Source: CAYOSU01 sp964406735 (GTDB lineage: Bacteria; Bacillota; Clostridia; Christensenellales; CAMQZB01). Taken from it: a DNA stretch of 64,000 nucleotides. Within the stretch, counting starts at the first letter, position 1; each line of letters starts with the position of its first letter. Shown piece after piece: positions 42,284 through 50,949 of this stretch. Location: the NCBI GenBank assembly GCA_964406735.1, contig CAYOSU010000002.1:62001-126000 (forward strand), written 5' to 3'. Under the pieces are notes generated by a model. The model did no database searches and was not told the DNA's origin. It was given only the letters and a program-made list of their open reading frames with translations. The position numbers were made by a program, and so were the translations under genes.

Positions 42284-42823
42284 ATGAAGTATGTTTGTTC
42301 TGTATGTGGTTACGTAAGCGAAAACGGTGTTCCCGAGAAATGCCCCCTTTGCAATGCTCCCGCTGAGAAGTTCTCTCCCCTCGAGGAAAACGCTAAGTTT
42401 GCCGACGAGCACAAGGTAGGCGTTGCTATCGGTCTTGACGAGGAAGTTATAAAGGACCTCCGCATGAACTTCGAAGGTGAGTGCAGTGAAGTCGGTATGT
42501 ACCTTGCTATGAGCCGTCAGGCTGACAGAGAGGGTTATCCCGAGATCGCTGAGGCGTTCAAGAGATACGCTTTGGAAGAGGCTGAGCACGCTGCTAAGTT
42601 CGCTGAGCTTCTCGGAGAAGTTCTCACCAACGACACCAAGAAGAACGTTCAGATGAGAGCTGACGCTGAGGCCGGCGCTTGCGAAGGTAAGCTTAAACTC
42701 GCTAAGCGCGCTAAAGAGCTCGGCTACGACGCTATCCACGACACCGTTCACGAGATGTGCAAGGATGAGGCTCGCCACGGCGCAGGCTTCAGAGGCTTAC
42801 TCAACAGATATTTCAACAAATAA
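42284..42823 (+). CDS. Reverse rubrerythrin
   Basis: A 179-residue peroxidase in which the rubredoxin domain comes first (CSVCGYVSENGVPEKCPLC, about residues 5-23), followed by the ferritin-like di-iron domain (FEGECSEVGMY, LEEAEHAAKF, DAEAGACEGK, KDEARHGAGF). It removes hydrogen peroxide and is strongly peroxide-induced under PerR in clostridia. Codon choice (heavy use of GCT, GAG, AAG) is clearly more biased than in surrounding genes, which points to high expression. The AAGGAG site is strong. Confidence 0.95.
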   Translation: MKYVCSVCGYVSENGVPEKCPLCNAPAEKFSPLEENAKFADEHKVGVAIGLDEEVIKDLRMNFEGECSEVGMYLAMSRQADREGYPEIAEAFKRYALEEAEHAAKFAELLGEVLTNDTKKNVQMRADAEAGACEGKLKLAKRAKELGYDAIHDTVHEMCKDEARHGAGFRGLLNRYFNK

Positions 42824-42838
42824 TTGATAATAAAATTT

Positions 42839-42871
42839 AAGCGGTATGGCAAAAACCATACCGCTTTTTTT
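42839..42871 (+). terminator. Terminator of perR-reverse rubrerythrin operon
   Basis: AAGCGGTATGG / CCATACCGCTT hairpin with a T-run on the plus strand; it lies between convergent genes and may also stop the yfcE transcript. Confidence 0.88.
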
Positions 42872-42882
42872 AGTTTTGAGTC

Positions 42883-43353
42883 TTAAATAATATCGACGAG
42901 TTTTTCTATACATTTGCCCTTTGTGAAAACTAAATAGCAATAGCTTGGAGGGCAGGCGGAAAGTGAGGTGCTACCGGGGTTTATCAGCTTTGCGTTGCCA
43001 AAGTCCTCTACTCTTTTTTCGTGAGTGTGACCGTATAGGCAGACGGTGGCGTTCTTTTCGAGAGTTTCTAAATAAAGCTCGTCGAGCGTTGACTTTACTC
43101 TTAACGTATGTCCGTGGGTCATAAGAACTCTTACGCCCTCTATCTCGACTATTCTTTCATCGCCCGACGTATCGCCGTCGCAATTGCCTGCGACGTAGTA
43201 TACCTTTTTGCCGTATCGGTTTTGAAGCCAAATCGCATCCTCTATCACGTCGCCCATATGGAAGATATAGTCGCATTCTTTGAGTACGCCGTCTATTTTT
43301 TCGAAAATCCGCCTGTTTCCGTGCGAGTCTGAAAGCGCAACCGCAGTTTTCAT
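42883..43353 (-). CDS. YfcE-family metallophosphoesterase
   Basis: A 156-residue calcineurin-like phosphodiesterase. Metal ligands are in SDSHGN (8-13), HMGDVIEDA, GNCDGD (with Asn), THGH and YGHTHEK. Physiological substrate unknown. The ATG overlaps the rdgB stop by one base (TAATG), the last gene of the long minus-strand run. Confidence 0.93.
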   Translation of the reverse strand: MKTAVALSDSHGNRRIFEKIDGVLKECDYIFHMGDVIEDAIWLQNRYGKKVYYVAGNCDGDTSGDERIVEIEGVRVLMTHGHTLRVKSTLDELYLETLEKNATVCLYGHTHEKRVEDFGNAKLINPGSTSLSACPPSYCYLVFTKGKCIEKLVDII

Positions 43354-43943
43354 TATAAATTACCTCTTTTTTTAAGCTCGACTAAGAGCTTTTCGAGCGC
43401 TTTCGACCTATGGCTGACGCTGTTTTTCTCCTCTTCCGTCGCCATCCCGAAAGACTTATTAAGCTCGTTTGAGAAAAAGACAGGGTCGTAGCCAAAGCCG
43501 CCCGTTCCCTCACGCTCTTTTAATATTCTGCCGTCCGACTGCCCCTTGACGGTGATATAGCTTCCGTCGGGATAGCAAAGTACCACCGCAGAGACGAAGC
43601 ACGCCGTTCTATCGGTTGCGCCGTCGAGATTTTTAAGCAGAGTATCTATATTCTTGCTGTCGTTGCCGTGCTCGCCCGAATATCTTGCCGAGTGAACGCC
43701 CGGTGCACCATTAAGCGCATTTACGCAAAGTCCGCTATCGTCCGAAAGTGCGGGCATCTTTGCTATCTCTACGACCGCTTTTGCCTTTATCAGCGCATTG
43801 CCCTCGAAGGTCTCCGCAGTTTCCTCTGCGTCGCAATCTATCCCTAAGTCCGAAAGGGAGTAGATATTATCGAAAGCGTCCCCTAAGATGCTTCTTATCT
43901 CTTTGAGCTTATGCTTATTGTTGCTTGCTACTACTACGTCCAT
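43353..43943 (-). CDS. rdgB: XTP/dITP diphosphatase (RdgB/HAM1)
   Basis: A 196-residue housecleaning enzyme that hydrolyses dITP, XTP and ITP. It begins MDVVVASNNKHKLKEI (SNNxxK), and contains ETFEGNALIKA, LSDDSGLCV, PGVHSARYSG, GTGGFGYDPVF and VSHRSKAL. The ATG at 43943 gives the canonical N-terminus. Confidence 0.96.
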   Translation of the reverse strand: MDVVVASNNKHKLKEIRSILGDAFDNIYSLSDLGIDCDAEETAETFEGNALIKAKAVVEIAKMPALSDDSGLCVNALNGAPGVHSARYSGEHGNDSKNIDTLLKNLDGATDRTACFVSAVVLCYPDGSYITVKGQSDGRILKEREGTGGFGYDPVFFSNELNKSFGMATEEEKNSVSHRSKALEKLLVELKKRGNL

Positions 43944-43956
43944 TATCCGCCTCTTT

Positions 43957-44577
43957 TTAGCCTTTGATGAAATTTGTGAAAACGTGTTGCTCTTTCTCGG
44001 GAAGACCGTATTTTTCTTTGCCGAGCGCAATGCTTTTCATCAAAAAGGTCATATTGCGAGCGAGCGTTCGCATCGTCTGCTTGCCCTCTTCGTCAAGCTC
44101 CGCTTCGCCTACACCTCTGCCGTGTATACAGTTCCAGTACTGGCTGGAAGCTATTGGCATATTGCAGATGGTGAAATACTTATTAAGCTCGTCAAAGGTC
44201 GCCGTGCAGCCGCTTCTTCTTGCGCAGACGACGCTTGCACCTACCTTCATCGACTTATCGAAGCGGGTACTGTAAAACAGTCTGTCAAGGCATGCTATCA
44301 GCGTTGCGTTGGCGGATGCGTAGTAAACGGGGCTTGCTACGACAAGACCGTCTGCTTCCTCAAACTTCTTCGCAAGCTCGTTGACTTCATCGTCGAATAC
44401 GCACTTGCCGTTTGTGTAGCAGTGTCCGCACGCTATACAGCCTCGGATGTCTTTATTGCCGACCTGCACGCTCTCGACCTCTACACCAAGGGCCCTGAAG
44501 GTCTCTTCCATCTCCCTTACCGCTATCGTGGTGTTGCCGTTTATTCTCGGGCTTCCGTTTATTATCAATACTTTCAT
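43957..44577 (-). CDS. Flavodoxin-fold NAD(P)H-dependent FMN reductase family protein
   Basis: A 206-residue flavoprotein. The FMN phosphate loop is INGSPRINGNT (about 6-16), followed by a cysteine-bearing loop GCIACGHCYTNGKC (about 47-60) and SPVYYASANATL. This Cys pattern is typical of clostridial NADPH-dependent FMN reductases, some of which hold an iron-sulfur cluster. Electron partner unknown. Confidence 0.9.
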   Translation of the reverse strand: MKVLIINGSPRINGNTTIAVREMEETFRALGVEVESVQVGNKDIRGCIACGHCYTNGKCVFDDEVNELAKKFEEADGLVVASPVYYASANATLIACLDRLFYSTRFDKSMKVGASVVCARRSGCTATFDELNKYFTICNMPIASSQYWNCIHGRGVGEAELDEEGKQTMRTLARNMTFLMKSIALGKEKYGLPEKEQHVFTNFIKG

Positions 44578-44587
44578 CCTTTTATCC

Positions 44588-45790
44588 TCACTTTTTCTTG
44601 CGGAGTATATCACGCTCCAAGACCTCGTACGGGCAGTTTATCTCTACCTCTTGCTGAACGAGCTTGCAGTCATCTATCTCTTCGCCCTTATCCGTCGTTA
44701 TGCCATATACTGTGAAGCTCTTGTTGAAAGAATCCGTCGGAGACAATATCTCAAGCTCGTCCCCTATCTTGAAGCGGTTTCTCATAACTACCGTCGCTTT
44801 GCCATCTTTCCACGACTTTACCTCGGCAATGAAGGTATAAGTGCTTTCGGGCTTACTCGATTCCAAGTTCTGCGTCTTGTCGTTTGCGCCGTTGAAAAAC
44901 GCAGTAGTATAGTTCCTATGCCCTGCCTTATCCAAGTCTTCCTCGAACGCTTTATCGAGCGATTTTCCGCAATTTTCGGCGTCTATTGCGTGTCTATATG
45001 CGTTTACAACCGTTGCGACGTAGTATTCGCTCTTCATTCTGCCCTCAATTTTCAGCGAGCAGACGCCTGCGTCCTTTATCTCTTTTATATGCTCGATAAG
45101 CTTTAAGTCCCGACTATTTAAGATATAAGTGCCACGCTCGTCCTCCTGAATAGTCAGCGGCTCGCCGTCACGGGACCTTTCCGTCATCTTATATTCCCAT
45201 CTGCACGCCTGCACGCATTCGCCGTTGTTGGAGCTTCTGTCCGAAAGGTAATTTGAAAGCAAGCACCTGCCGCTATACGATATGCACATCGCGCCGTGAA
45301 CGAACATTTCAAGCTCGACGTCTTCCGGGATAAACTCACGGATCTCTTTTATTTCACGGATAGACAGCTCTCTTGCAAGGATTATGCGCTTTACGTTGTT
45401 ATCAGCCCAGAATTTTGCCGAGTATTTATTGAGCGTATTAGCCTGCGTAGACAAATGGAGCGGTACGGAGATCTTAAGCTCGTTGAAAAGGTATACTATG
45501 CCTGGGTCTGAAATTATTATACCGTCGACTTTCAAGCTATCGAGATACTTAAGCGTTTTCTCAATTAGCGGGAAATCGTCGTTTTTGGGGAAAATATTGA
45601 CCGTTACATACACTTTTTTGCCTAAATCATGCGCATAACCTACTATTTCGGCAAGCTCCTCGTCGCTGAAATTATCGGCAAACGCTCTTAGTGATAGCGC
45701 TTTTCCGCCTACGTACACCGCATCGGCGCCGAAGTGGAACGCCGTTTTTACCTTTGACATACTGCCGCCCGGGGCAAGAAGTTCAAGCAT
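44588..45790 (-). CDS. U32 family protein, TrhP-type tRNA hydroxylation enzyme
   Basis: A 400-residue U32-family protein. It shows ELLAPGGSMSKVKTAFHFGADAVYVGG at the N-terminus, the signature MFVHGAMCISYSGRCLLSNY and the Cys cluster GECVQACRWEY that would hold an iron-sulfur cluster. In Bacillus subtilis the relatives YrrN/YrrO (TrhP) make 5-hydroxyuridine at tRNA position 34 from prephenate. Here the methyltransferase that completes 5-methoxyuridine is the immediate upstream neighbour, which supports the same role rather than peptidase activity. Confidence 0.88.
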   Translation of the reverse strand: MLELLAPGGSMSKVKTAFHFGADAVYVGGKALSLRAFADNFSDEELAEIVGYAHDLGKKVYVTVNIFPKNDDFPLIEKTLKYLDSLKVDGIIISDPGIVYLFNELKISVPLHLSTQANTLNKYSAKFWADNNVKRIILARELSIREIKEIREFIPEDVELEMFVHGAMCISYSGRCLLSNYLSDRSSNNGECVQACRWEYKMTERSRDGEPLTIQEDERGTYILNSRDLKLIEHIKEIKDAGVCSLKIEGRMKSEYYVATVVNAYRHAIDAENCGKSLDKAFEEDLDKAGHRNYTTAFFNGANDKTQNLESSKPESTYTFIAEVKSWKDGKATVVMRNRFKIGDELEILSPTDSFNKSFTVYGITTDKGEEIDDCKLVQQEVEINCPYEVLERDILRKKK

Positions 45791-45836
45791 TTTTTTCTTC
45801 CTTTTTCTGTATTTTTGGGCTTTCGCCCTGAATCTT

Positions 45837-46475
45837 TTATTTTTTGACCGAGATCGTTACGCCGTCGCCGACATCAAGCAACGTCGTCGTGAAATCGGTA
45901 TCCTTTGACAAAACGTCAAGGAAATCCCGCATATTGTTGACTATCGTCTGCATACGGTGGGGATTTTTAACCTCGCCCGAGATATAGTCCCTGAACAAGA
46001 CGTTGTCGCAAAAAAGGACTCCGCCCGATCTCAACATCTTTTTTAAGTAGGGGTAAAACTCCAGATACCTCGACTTCGGTCCGTCGCACAAAATGAAGTC
46101 GTAGCTTCCGCTCATCATCGGGATTATCTCCTCTGCATCGCCTAAATGCAAGGTTACTCTATCTAAAAATCCCTCTTTTTTGAAGGTCTCTTTTGCACGG
46201 TTTGCAGAGCTTTCCTCTATCTCTATCGTCGTAAGTCTTGCGTTTTCTTTTGCGTTTTTGAGCATTATGCTGCCTGAATATCCGACCGCAGTGCCTATTT
46301 CAAGGATATTTTCGGGCTTTTTCATCGAAACGACAGTCGCAATAAGCTTGGACGTTTCGGGGAGCATTACGGGAATGCCCTCCTCTCTTGCCGCCATTCT
46401 AAGGCTTTGAAGATGCTCGCCCTCGAAATCGTCCGCAGTATTTACGCTTTCGATATATTTTTTCTGCGCACCCAT
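45837..46475 (-). CDS. trmR: O-methyltransferase, TrmR-like (tRNA 5-hydroxyuridine)
   Basis: A 212-residue SAM-dependent O-methyltransferase of the COMT fold. SAM site LEIGTAVGYSGSIML (about 59-73), followed by TTIEIEE, DFILCDGPK (metal Asp) and FCDNVL. Its pairing with a U32 hydroxylase-like gene mirrors B. subtilis yrrM (trmR) next to yrrNO. It would methylate 5-hydroxyuridine to 5-methoxyuridine in the tRNA wobble position. Confidence 0.82.
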   Translation of the reverse strand: MGAQKKYIESVNTADDFEGEHLQSLRMAAREEGIPVMLPETSKLIATVVSMKKPENILEIGTAVGYSGSIMLKNAKENARLTTIEIEESSANRAKETFKKEGFLDRVTLHLGDAEEIIPMMSGSYDFILCDGPKSRYLEFYPYLKKMLRSGGVLFCDNVLFRDYISGEVKNPHRMQTIVNNMRDFLDVLSKDTDFTTTLLDVGDGVTISVKK

Positions 46476-46478
46476 TTT

Positions 46479-48410
46479 TTACATCTCCATGAAGATGGGA
46501 AGCACCATCGGACGGTTCTTTACCCTCTTGTCGGTGAAGTTTTTGAGCCTTGACCTTATCGTATCCTTAGCGGCTATCCTTCCCGAGAAGGTCTTTAAGT
46601 CAAAGTGCGTGAGAAGCTCTGAAACAGTCGCCTTGCAGTCCGAAATGAACTTATCGGGCTCTGTGGAAAGTCCTACACCTTTGGGAATTACCTCGATGTC
46701 GCCCAATATCTCGCCGCTTTCGGCGTTTATGCCGACGACGACTATCATAAGTCCGTCTTCAGCTAAGTGCTTTCTGTCTCGCAAAAGCACGGAGTCTACC
46801 TCGTTGAAGCCTAAGCCGTCCACAAGTATCGCTCCTGCCTGAACCTTGCCTGCCTTTTTCATTACCTTTTCGGAGACCTCGACGGTGTCGCCTATCTCAG
46901 GAATAAGGCAGTTTCGCTCGCTCATGCCCATAGATACCGCTAAGTCCTTGTGCATTTTTAAGTGTCTGTATTCGCCGTGAACGGGTATGAAATATTTTGG
47001 GTTCACCAAATTGTGAATGAGCTTCAACTCCTCCTGACAAGCGTGTCCCGATACGTGAACGTCGGAAAGCTTGCTGTATATTACGTCTGCACCCAACTTA
47101 TACAGGTTGTTTATTACCCTATACACCATTTTTTCGTTGCCGGGGATCGGGGACGCAGAGACGATGACTACGTCGTTCTCGTCGATATGGACCTTGTTGA
47201 AGTTGTCCGCCGCCATTCTTGTGAGCGCACTCATAGGCTCGCCTTGCGTGCCCGTCGAGATGATACAAAGGTCTTTGTCGGCAATTTTATCTATGCGTTC
47301 GATATCGACTAACGTATCGTCTTTTACGTCGAGCGCACCTATCTCCATAGCAGCCTCTGCGATATTTATCATCGAGCGGCCTGAAAGGGCGACCTTGCGC
47401 TTGTATTTCTCCGCGATGTCTATTATCTGCTGGACTCTGTGAACGTTGGACGCAAATGTCGCTATTATTATGCGCTTGGTGGGATTGTCCGCAAAGACTG
47501 AGTCTATCGTCTTGCCGACAGTCTTTTCGCTCATCGTGTAGCCCGATTTTTCGACGTTGGTGCTCTCCGCAAGAAGGAGAAGTACTCCCTCTTGTCCAAT
47601 CTCTGCGATCCTCGCAAGGTCCGTCGTTTTGCCGTCTACGGGGGTGTAATCTACCTTGAAGTCGCCCGTGTGGAATATTGTGCCTGCAGGGGACTTTATC
47701 GCAAGGGCGGTCGAGCCCTCTATCGAGTGGTTGACGTGGATGAACTCTATCTCGAAGCAACCGAGCTTTATTACGCTTCCTGCTTTCACGGTATGAAGGT
47801 CGGCGTCGAGCTTTTTCTCTACGAGCTTGTTTTCAAGTATCATCAATGTAAGCTTCGTGCCGTATACGGGAACGTGAAGGTCGCTCAAAAAGTACGGAAG
47901 TCCGCCGATATGGTCCTCGTGTCCGTGAGTCAGCACTATGCCACGTACTTTTTCGGCGTTGTTCTCTAAGAATGTCGAGTCGGGAATTACGAAGTCTATT
48001 CCGGGCATCTCCTCGCTCGGGAAGGACATTCCGACGTCTATCACTATGATGTCGTCCATGCACTCTATCGCAGTGCAGTTCTTGCCGATCTCCTCTACGC
48101 CGCCCAAAAAGTGAATTTTTACGGACGGCGGATTTTTGGCGTTCTTGCGCCTATTTGTCGCATTGGAATTTCCGTTTTTCGCTGTCTTTTTCTGAGAAGA
48201 CGCTTTTATCTCCAGCGCCTCTTCCGTCGCCGTGATCTTAGTCTTTCTTGCCCTCAAAGCGGGCTTTTTGACAGCTTTTTCTGCGCTCGGTGCGCTCTTT
48301 CTCGGTCTGCCTCTTTTTGCCTTTTCGGTGCTATAGGAAGACGTTGCTCCGCTCTTGTCGGGGTTTGTCCAAGTCTTTAACGTACTGCTTTTCGTATTGC
48401 CGTTTTCCAT
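46479..48410 (-). CDS. rnj: Ribonuclease J with basic N-terminal extension
   Basis: A 643-residue MBL-fold RNase. After a 95-residue basic, Ser/Lys-rich extension containing an AT-hook-like KRGRPRKS (about 31-38), the catalytic domain starts at VKIHFLGGVEEIGKN. The metal motif is LTHGHEDHIGGLPYFL (H162-x-H-x-D-H), followed by the GDFKVD, beta-CASP motifs (STGTQGEPMSAL, SGHACQEEL) and VHGEYRHL. RNase J performs 5'-3' exo- and endonucleolytic mRNA decay. The extension is not part of the usual 555-residue protein. It lies 3 bp upstream of trmR. Confidence 0.95.
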   Translation of the reverse strand: MENGNTKSSTLKTWTNPDKSGATSSYSTEKAKRGRPRKSAPSAEKAVKKPALRARKTKITATEEALEIKASSQKKTAKNGNSNATNRRKNAKNPPSVKIHFLGGVEEIGKNCTAIECMDDIIVIDVGMSFPSEEMPGIDFVIPDSTFLENNAEKVRGIVLTHGHEDHIGGLPYFLSDLHVPVYGTKLTLMILENKLVEKKLDADLHTVKAGSVIKLGCFEIEFIHVNHSIEGSTALAIKSPAGTIFHTGDFKVDYTPVDGKTTDLARIAEIGQEGVLLLLAESTNVEKSGYTMSEKTVGKTIDSVFADNPTKRIIIATFASNVHRVQQIIDIAEKYKRKVALSGRSMINIAEAAMEIGALDVKDDTLVDIERIDKIADKDLCIISTGTQGEPMSALTRMAADNFNKVHIDENDVVIVSASPIPGNEKMVYRVINNLYKLGADVIYSKLSDVHVSGHACQEELKLIHNLVNPKYFIPVHGEYRHLKMHKDLAVSMGMSERNCLIPEIGDTVEVSEKVMKKAGKVQAGAILVDGLGFNEVDSVLLRDRKHLAEDGLMIVVVGINAESGEILGDIEVIPKGVGLSTEPDKFISDCKATVSELLTHFDLKTFSGRIAAKDTIRSRLKNFTDKRVKNRPMVLPIFMEM

Positions 48411-48425
48411 ATTACCTCTTATTTT

Positions 48426-49481
48426 TTATTTTAACACTTCGGTGTCTATAGTTCTTATTTTTGAGTTCTTTTCTTTTTGCTTTTTCTCGCCCTCTTCTAT
48501 CGCCATGTCGAGAAGGCGTGAAAAGCCTATGCCTTTTTCCGTCCAAAGATACCAGGAAAGCGATCCCGGAATGACGTTTACTTCGTTGAAATAGACCTTG
48601 TTTTTCTCTACCAAAAAGTCGAAGCGGACGATGCCTGAAAGCCCTATTTTTTCGTACAGCGTTTTTGCGTACTTCTCGATCGTTTCTCTCATCTCGACGG
48701 TAATTTTTGCAGGGCATTCACGGGACAAGCTCTTCATACCGCTCTTTTTGCCGCCACGCAGGTACTTTTCCGAGAAAGTGAGAAATTCTGCAGACGAAAT
48801 GGGCTTTTCTATCTCGGAAATGAGCGTTTTGCCGCAATAGCCAAGCACTGAGATATTGAGCTCGTAAAAATCCTCCGCCTTTTTCTCGACTATCGCTTTT
48901 TCGTCGTACCTTAGCGCTAAGTCGAGCGCGGTTTTAAGCTCTTCTTGCGTCTTACACACCGATACCCCTATCGACGAGCCGAGAGAGTTTGGCTTGACGA
49001 CTACGGGAAAGGAAAGCGATATTTCGCCGTCGACGCAATTTGTCGTTTCAAAGGGAAGAACTGGTACTTGAAGTGCGGTTGCTACGAGCTTTTGCAGGCT
49101 CTTATCCATCGCTATTCCGCTTTGAACGGGGTCTGACGACGTATAGGCTATGCCGCTGCTTTCAAGCAAGCTCGCAAAGCCTCCGCCCTCAAAGCTTCCT
49201 CCGTGAAAGCAAAGGAGCGCACAGTCTATCGCAATAAGCTTTCTGCCGATTTTCAAGCCGTTCCGAGTTATTTTTACTTCTCTTGACTTTCGCTTCTTAA
49301 AATTTTTTATATCGGAAACGCTATTGAAGCTACCTTTATACATAATACCCGTCTCTGCGACGAAAACGGAGATTATCTCGTATTTTTTGTCGTCAAGCGC
49401 AGCTAACGCCTGAAGACCTGTGATGCACGATACGTCGTGCTCGGGCGATACGCCGCCGAAAAATACCGCTATTTTCTTCAT
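48426..49481 (-). CDS. ddl: D-alanine--D-alanine ligase
   Basis: A 351-residue ATP-grasp ligase making the D-Ala-D-Ala dipeptide of peptidoglycan. N-terminal FFGGVSPEHDVSCITGLQAL, CFHGGSFEGGG, VVKPNSLGSSIGV, the metal-binding NEVNVIPGS and the C-terminal lid are present. In the omega-loop region the residues KKSGMKS replace the usual EKY segment, so specificity (D-Ala versus D-Lac or D-Ser) cannot be called by eye. It directly follows the murF-like gene that uses its product. Confidence 0.92.
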   Translation of the reverse strand: MKKIAVFFGGVSPEHDVSCITGLQALAALDDKKYEIISVFVAETGIMYKGSFNSVSDIKNFKKRKSREVKITRNGLKIGRKLIAIDCALLCFHGGSFEGGGFASLLESSGIAYTSSDPVQSGIAMDKSLQKLVATALQVPVLPFETTNCVDGEISLSFPVVVKPNSLGSSIGVSVCKTQEELKTALDLALRYDEKAIVEKKAEDFYELNISVLGYCGKTLISEIEKPISSAEFLTFSEKYLRGGKKSGMKSLSRECPAKITVEMRETIEKYAKTLYEKIGLSGIVRFDFLVEKNKVYFNEVNVIPGSLSWYLWTEKGIGFSRLLDMAIEEGEKKQKEKNSKIRTIDTEVLK

Positions 49482-49506
49482 ATATACCCTCCTTGAATTT
49501 TTTACT

Positions 49507-50949
49507 TCATCTTAGGTATATATCGGGAAGATCGTTAAGAAAAAGCACTAGATCTCCCTTTTTTGAAAGCGTTGAAAGCACATTTACCGCTTCTTCCAAG
49601 CTCTCTTTTATCAATATCCTATCATCTTGAAAGCCGCTTCTTTTTAAGCCTCTCGCTATCGGCACGGCTCGCTCTTTTCCTATCAATATCGCAAAGTCGC
49701 AATGCTTTGATATTTCCTTGCCAAGAAGTTCGTTCTCCTCCGTTTCGCTTTTCCCAAGCTCCACGAAGCCTGACGTTATGACAAGCTTTTTTCCCTCAAA
49801 GCTCCCGACCGTTTCAAGCGCAGACCTTGCCGACTCAGGATTTGCGTTGTAGCTATCGTCAACGACAACGAGATCGTTTGACGGAATAAGTTCCAGCCTA
49901 TGTGGTATCGGCAAAATTTTCGGTATTGCTCTCGTTATCTCGTCTTTCGTAAGCCCTAAGTCGCTTGCGACCTCAATACTAAGCAGCAAATCATCTATTA
50001 TATGCCTGCCTATCAGCCTTGTCGTAACCTTCTCTTTTTCGCCGTCGAACTTCAAGTCAAAGCTCGTGCCGTTCAACGTAAAAGTCTCGTTTTCTACCGA
50101 ATACCTTGTATTCCTACGGCGTTTTGATATATCGCAAAGATCGTATAATACTTCGGCGTTTTTCCCGAAATACGCACGCTTTATGCTTTTATATCTCATA
50201 AGCTCGCTTTTTGCTAAAAGAATATTCTCTTCGCTTTTGAAGCTTTCCAAGTGGCATTTGCCTATCGACGTTATTACCGAAATATCCGGCTCGACTATTC
50301 CGCAAAGCCTTTTTATATCCCCTCTTTTCCGTGCGCCCATTTCTATTACGACTATCTCTTCGCCGTTATAGCCATCGTTCACGCTTTTTGCTATTCCCAT
50401 CGGGGTGTTATAGGAATAGGGCGTTGAAAACACAGAGTATTTTTCTCGCAAAAGAGTTGTCAAAATGTTTTTGACCGTCGTTTTGCCGTATGAGCCCGTT
50501 ACGCCTATTACAATCTTTGCTTTTTCTATGCGCTTTTTGCATAAATATTCGTAGTATACGGCAATTATACGCTCTGACGGAAGCGAAATAATATGCCCGA
50601 GTATCACGAATATCGGCGACAATGCCAAATATATTGCAACAAAAGCTGAAAATTTTATCATAAAGGCAAGGCCGTCGGAGCTTCTTATCAAAAAGCCCGT
50701 TATCGCTGCCGTTGCCAGATATGCAAGTTCAATAAATATAATAATTCTTTTGACCCTGTTTGTCAAATCAAGGGTCTGCCTTTTCGGTCTATGCGTTACG
50801 TTTTTGAATATGCCTCCCGAAAAAAGCGTTTTTAAGTACCTTTTTGAGCTATATGAAAGCTGTTGCAGTGTGAATATCCACTTTTTCGACAAAAAAGGAA
50901 GAATACTCGCAGATAACAGCGTTACGCACAAGAAAAACGCTGACTTCAT
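49507..50949 (-). CDS. murF: MurF-type Mur ligase with membrane N-terminus
   Basis: A 480-residue ATP-dependent ligase adding D-Ala-D-Ala to UDP-MurNAc-tripeptide. The central P-loop is GVTGSYGKTT (149-158), followed by VIEMGARKRGDI, the ITSIGKCHLESF lysine region, LPIPHRLELI and VVDDSYNANPESA. The normal N-terminal UDP-binding domain is replaced by about 145 residues with three hydrophobic helices (near 2-20, 68-86 and 95-121), so the enzyme appears membrane-tethered. Next to ddl. The membrane form makes the assignment a little less certain than the ligase motifs alone. Confidence 0.87.
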   Translation of the reverse strand: MKSAFFLCVTLLSASILPFLSKKWIFTLQQLSYSSKRYLKTLFSGGIFKNVTHRPKRQTLDLTNRVKRIIIFIELAYLATAAITGFLIRSSDGLAFMIKFSAFVAIYLALSPIFVILGHIISLPSERIIAVYYEYLCKKRIEKAKIVIGVTGSYGKTTVKNILTTLLREKYSVFSTPYSYNTPMGIAKSVNDGYNGEEIVVIEMGARKRGDIKRLCGIVEPDISVITSIGKCHLESFKSEENILLAKSELMRYKSIKRAYFGKNAEVLYDLCDISKRRRNTRYSVENETFTLNGTSFDLKFDGEKEKVTTRLIGRHIIDDLLLSIEVASDLGLTKDEITRAIPKILPIPHRLELIPSNDLVVVDDSYNANPESARSALETVGSFEGKKLVITSGFVELGKSETEENELLGKEISKHCDFAILIGKERAVPIARGLKRSGFQDDRILIKESLEEAVNVLSTLSKKGDLVLFLNDLPDIYLR

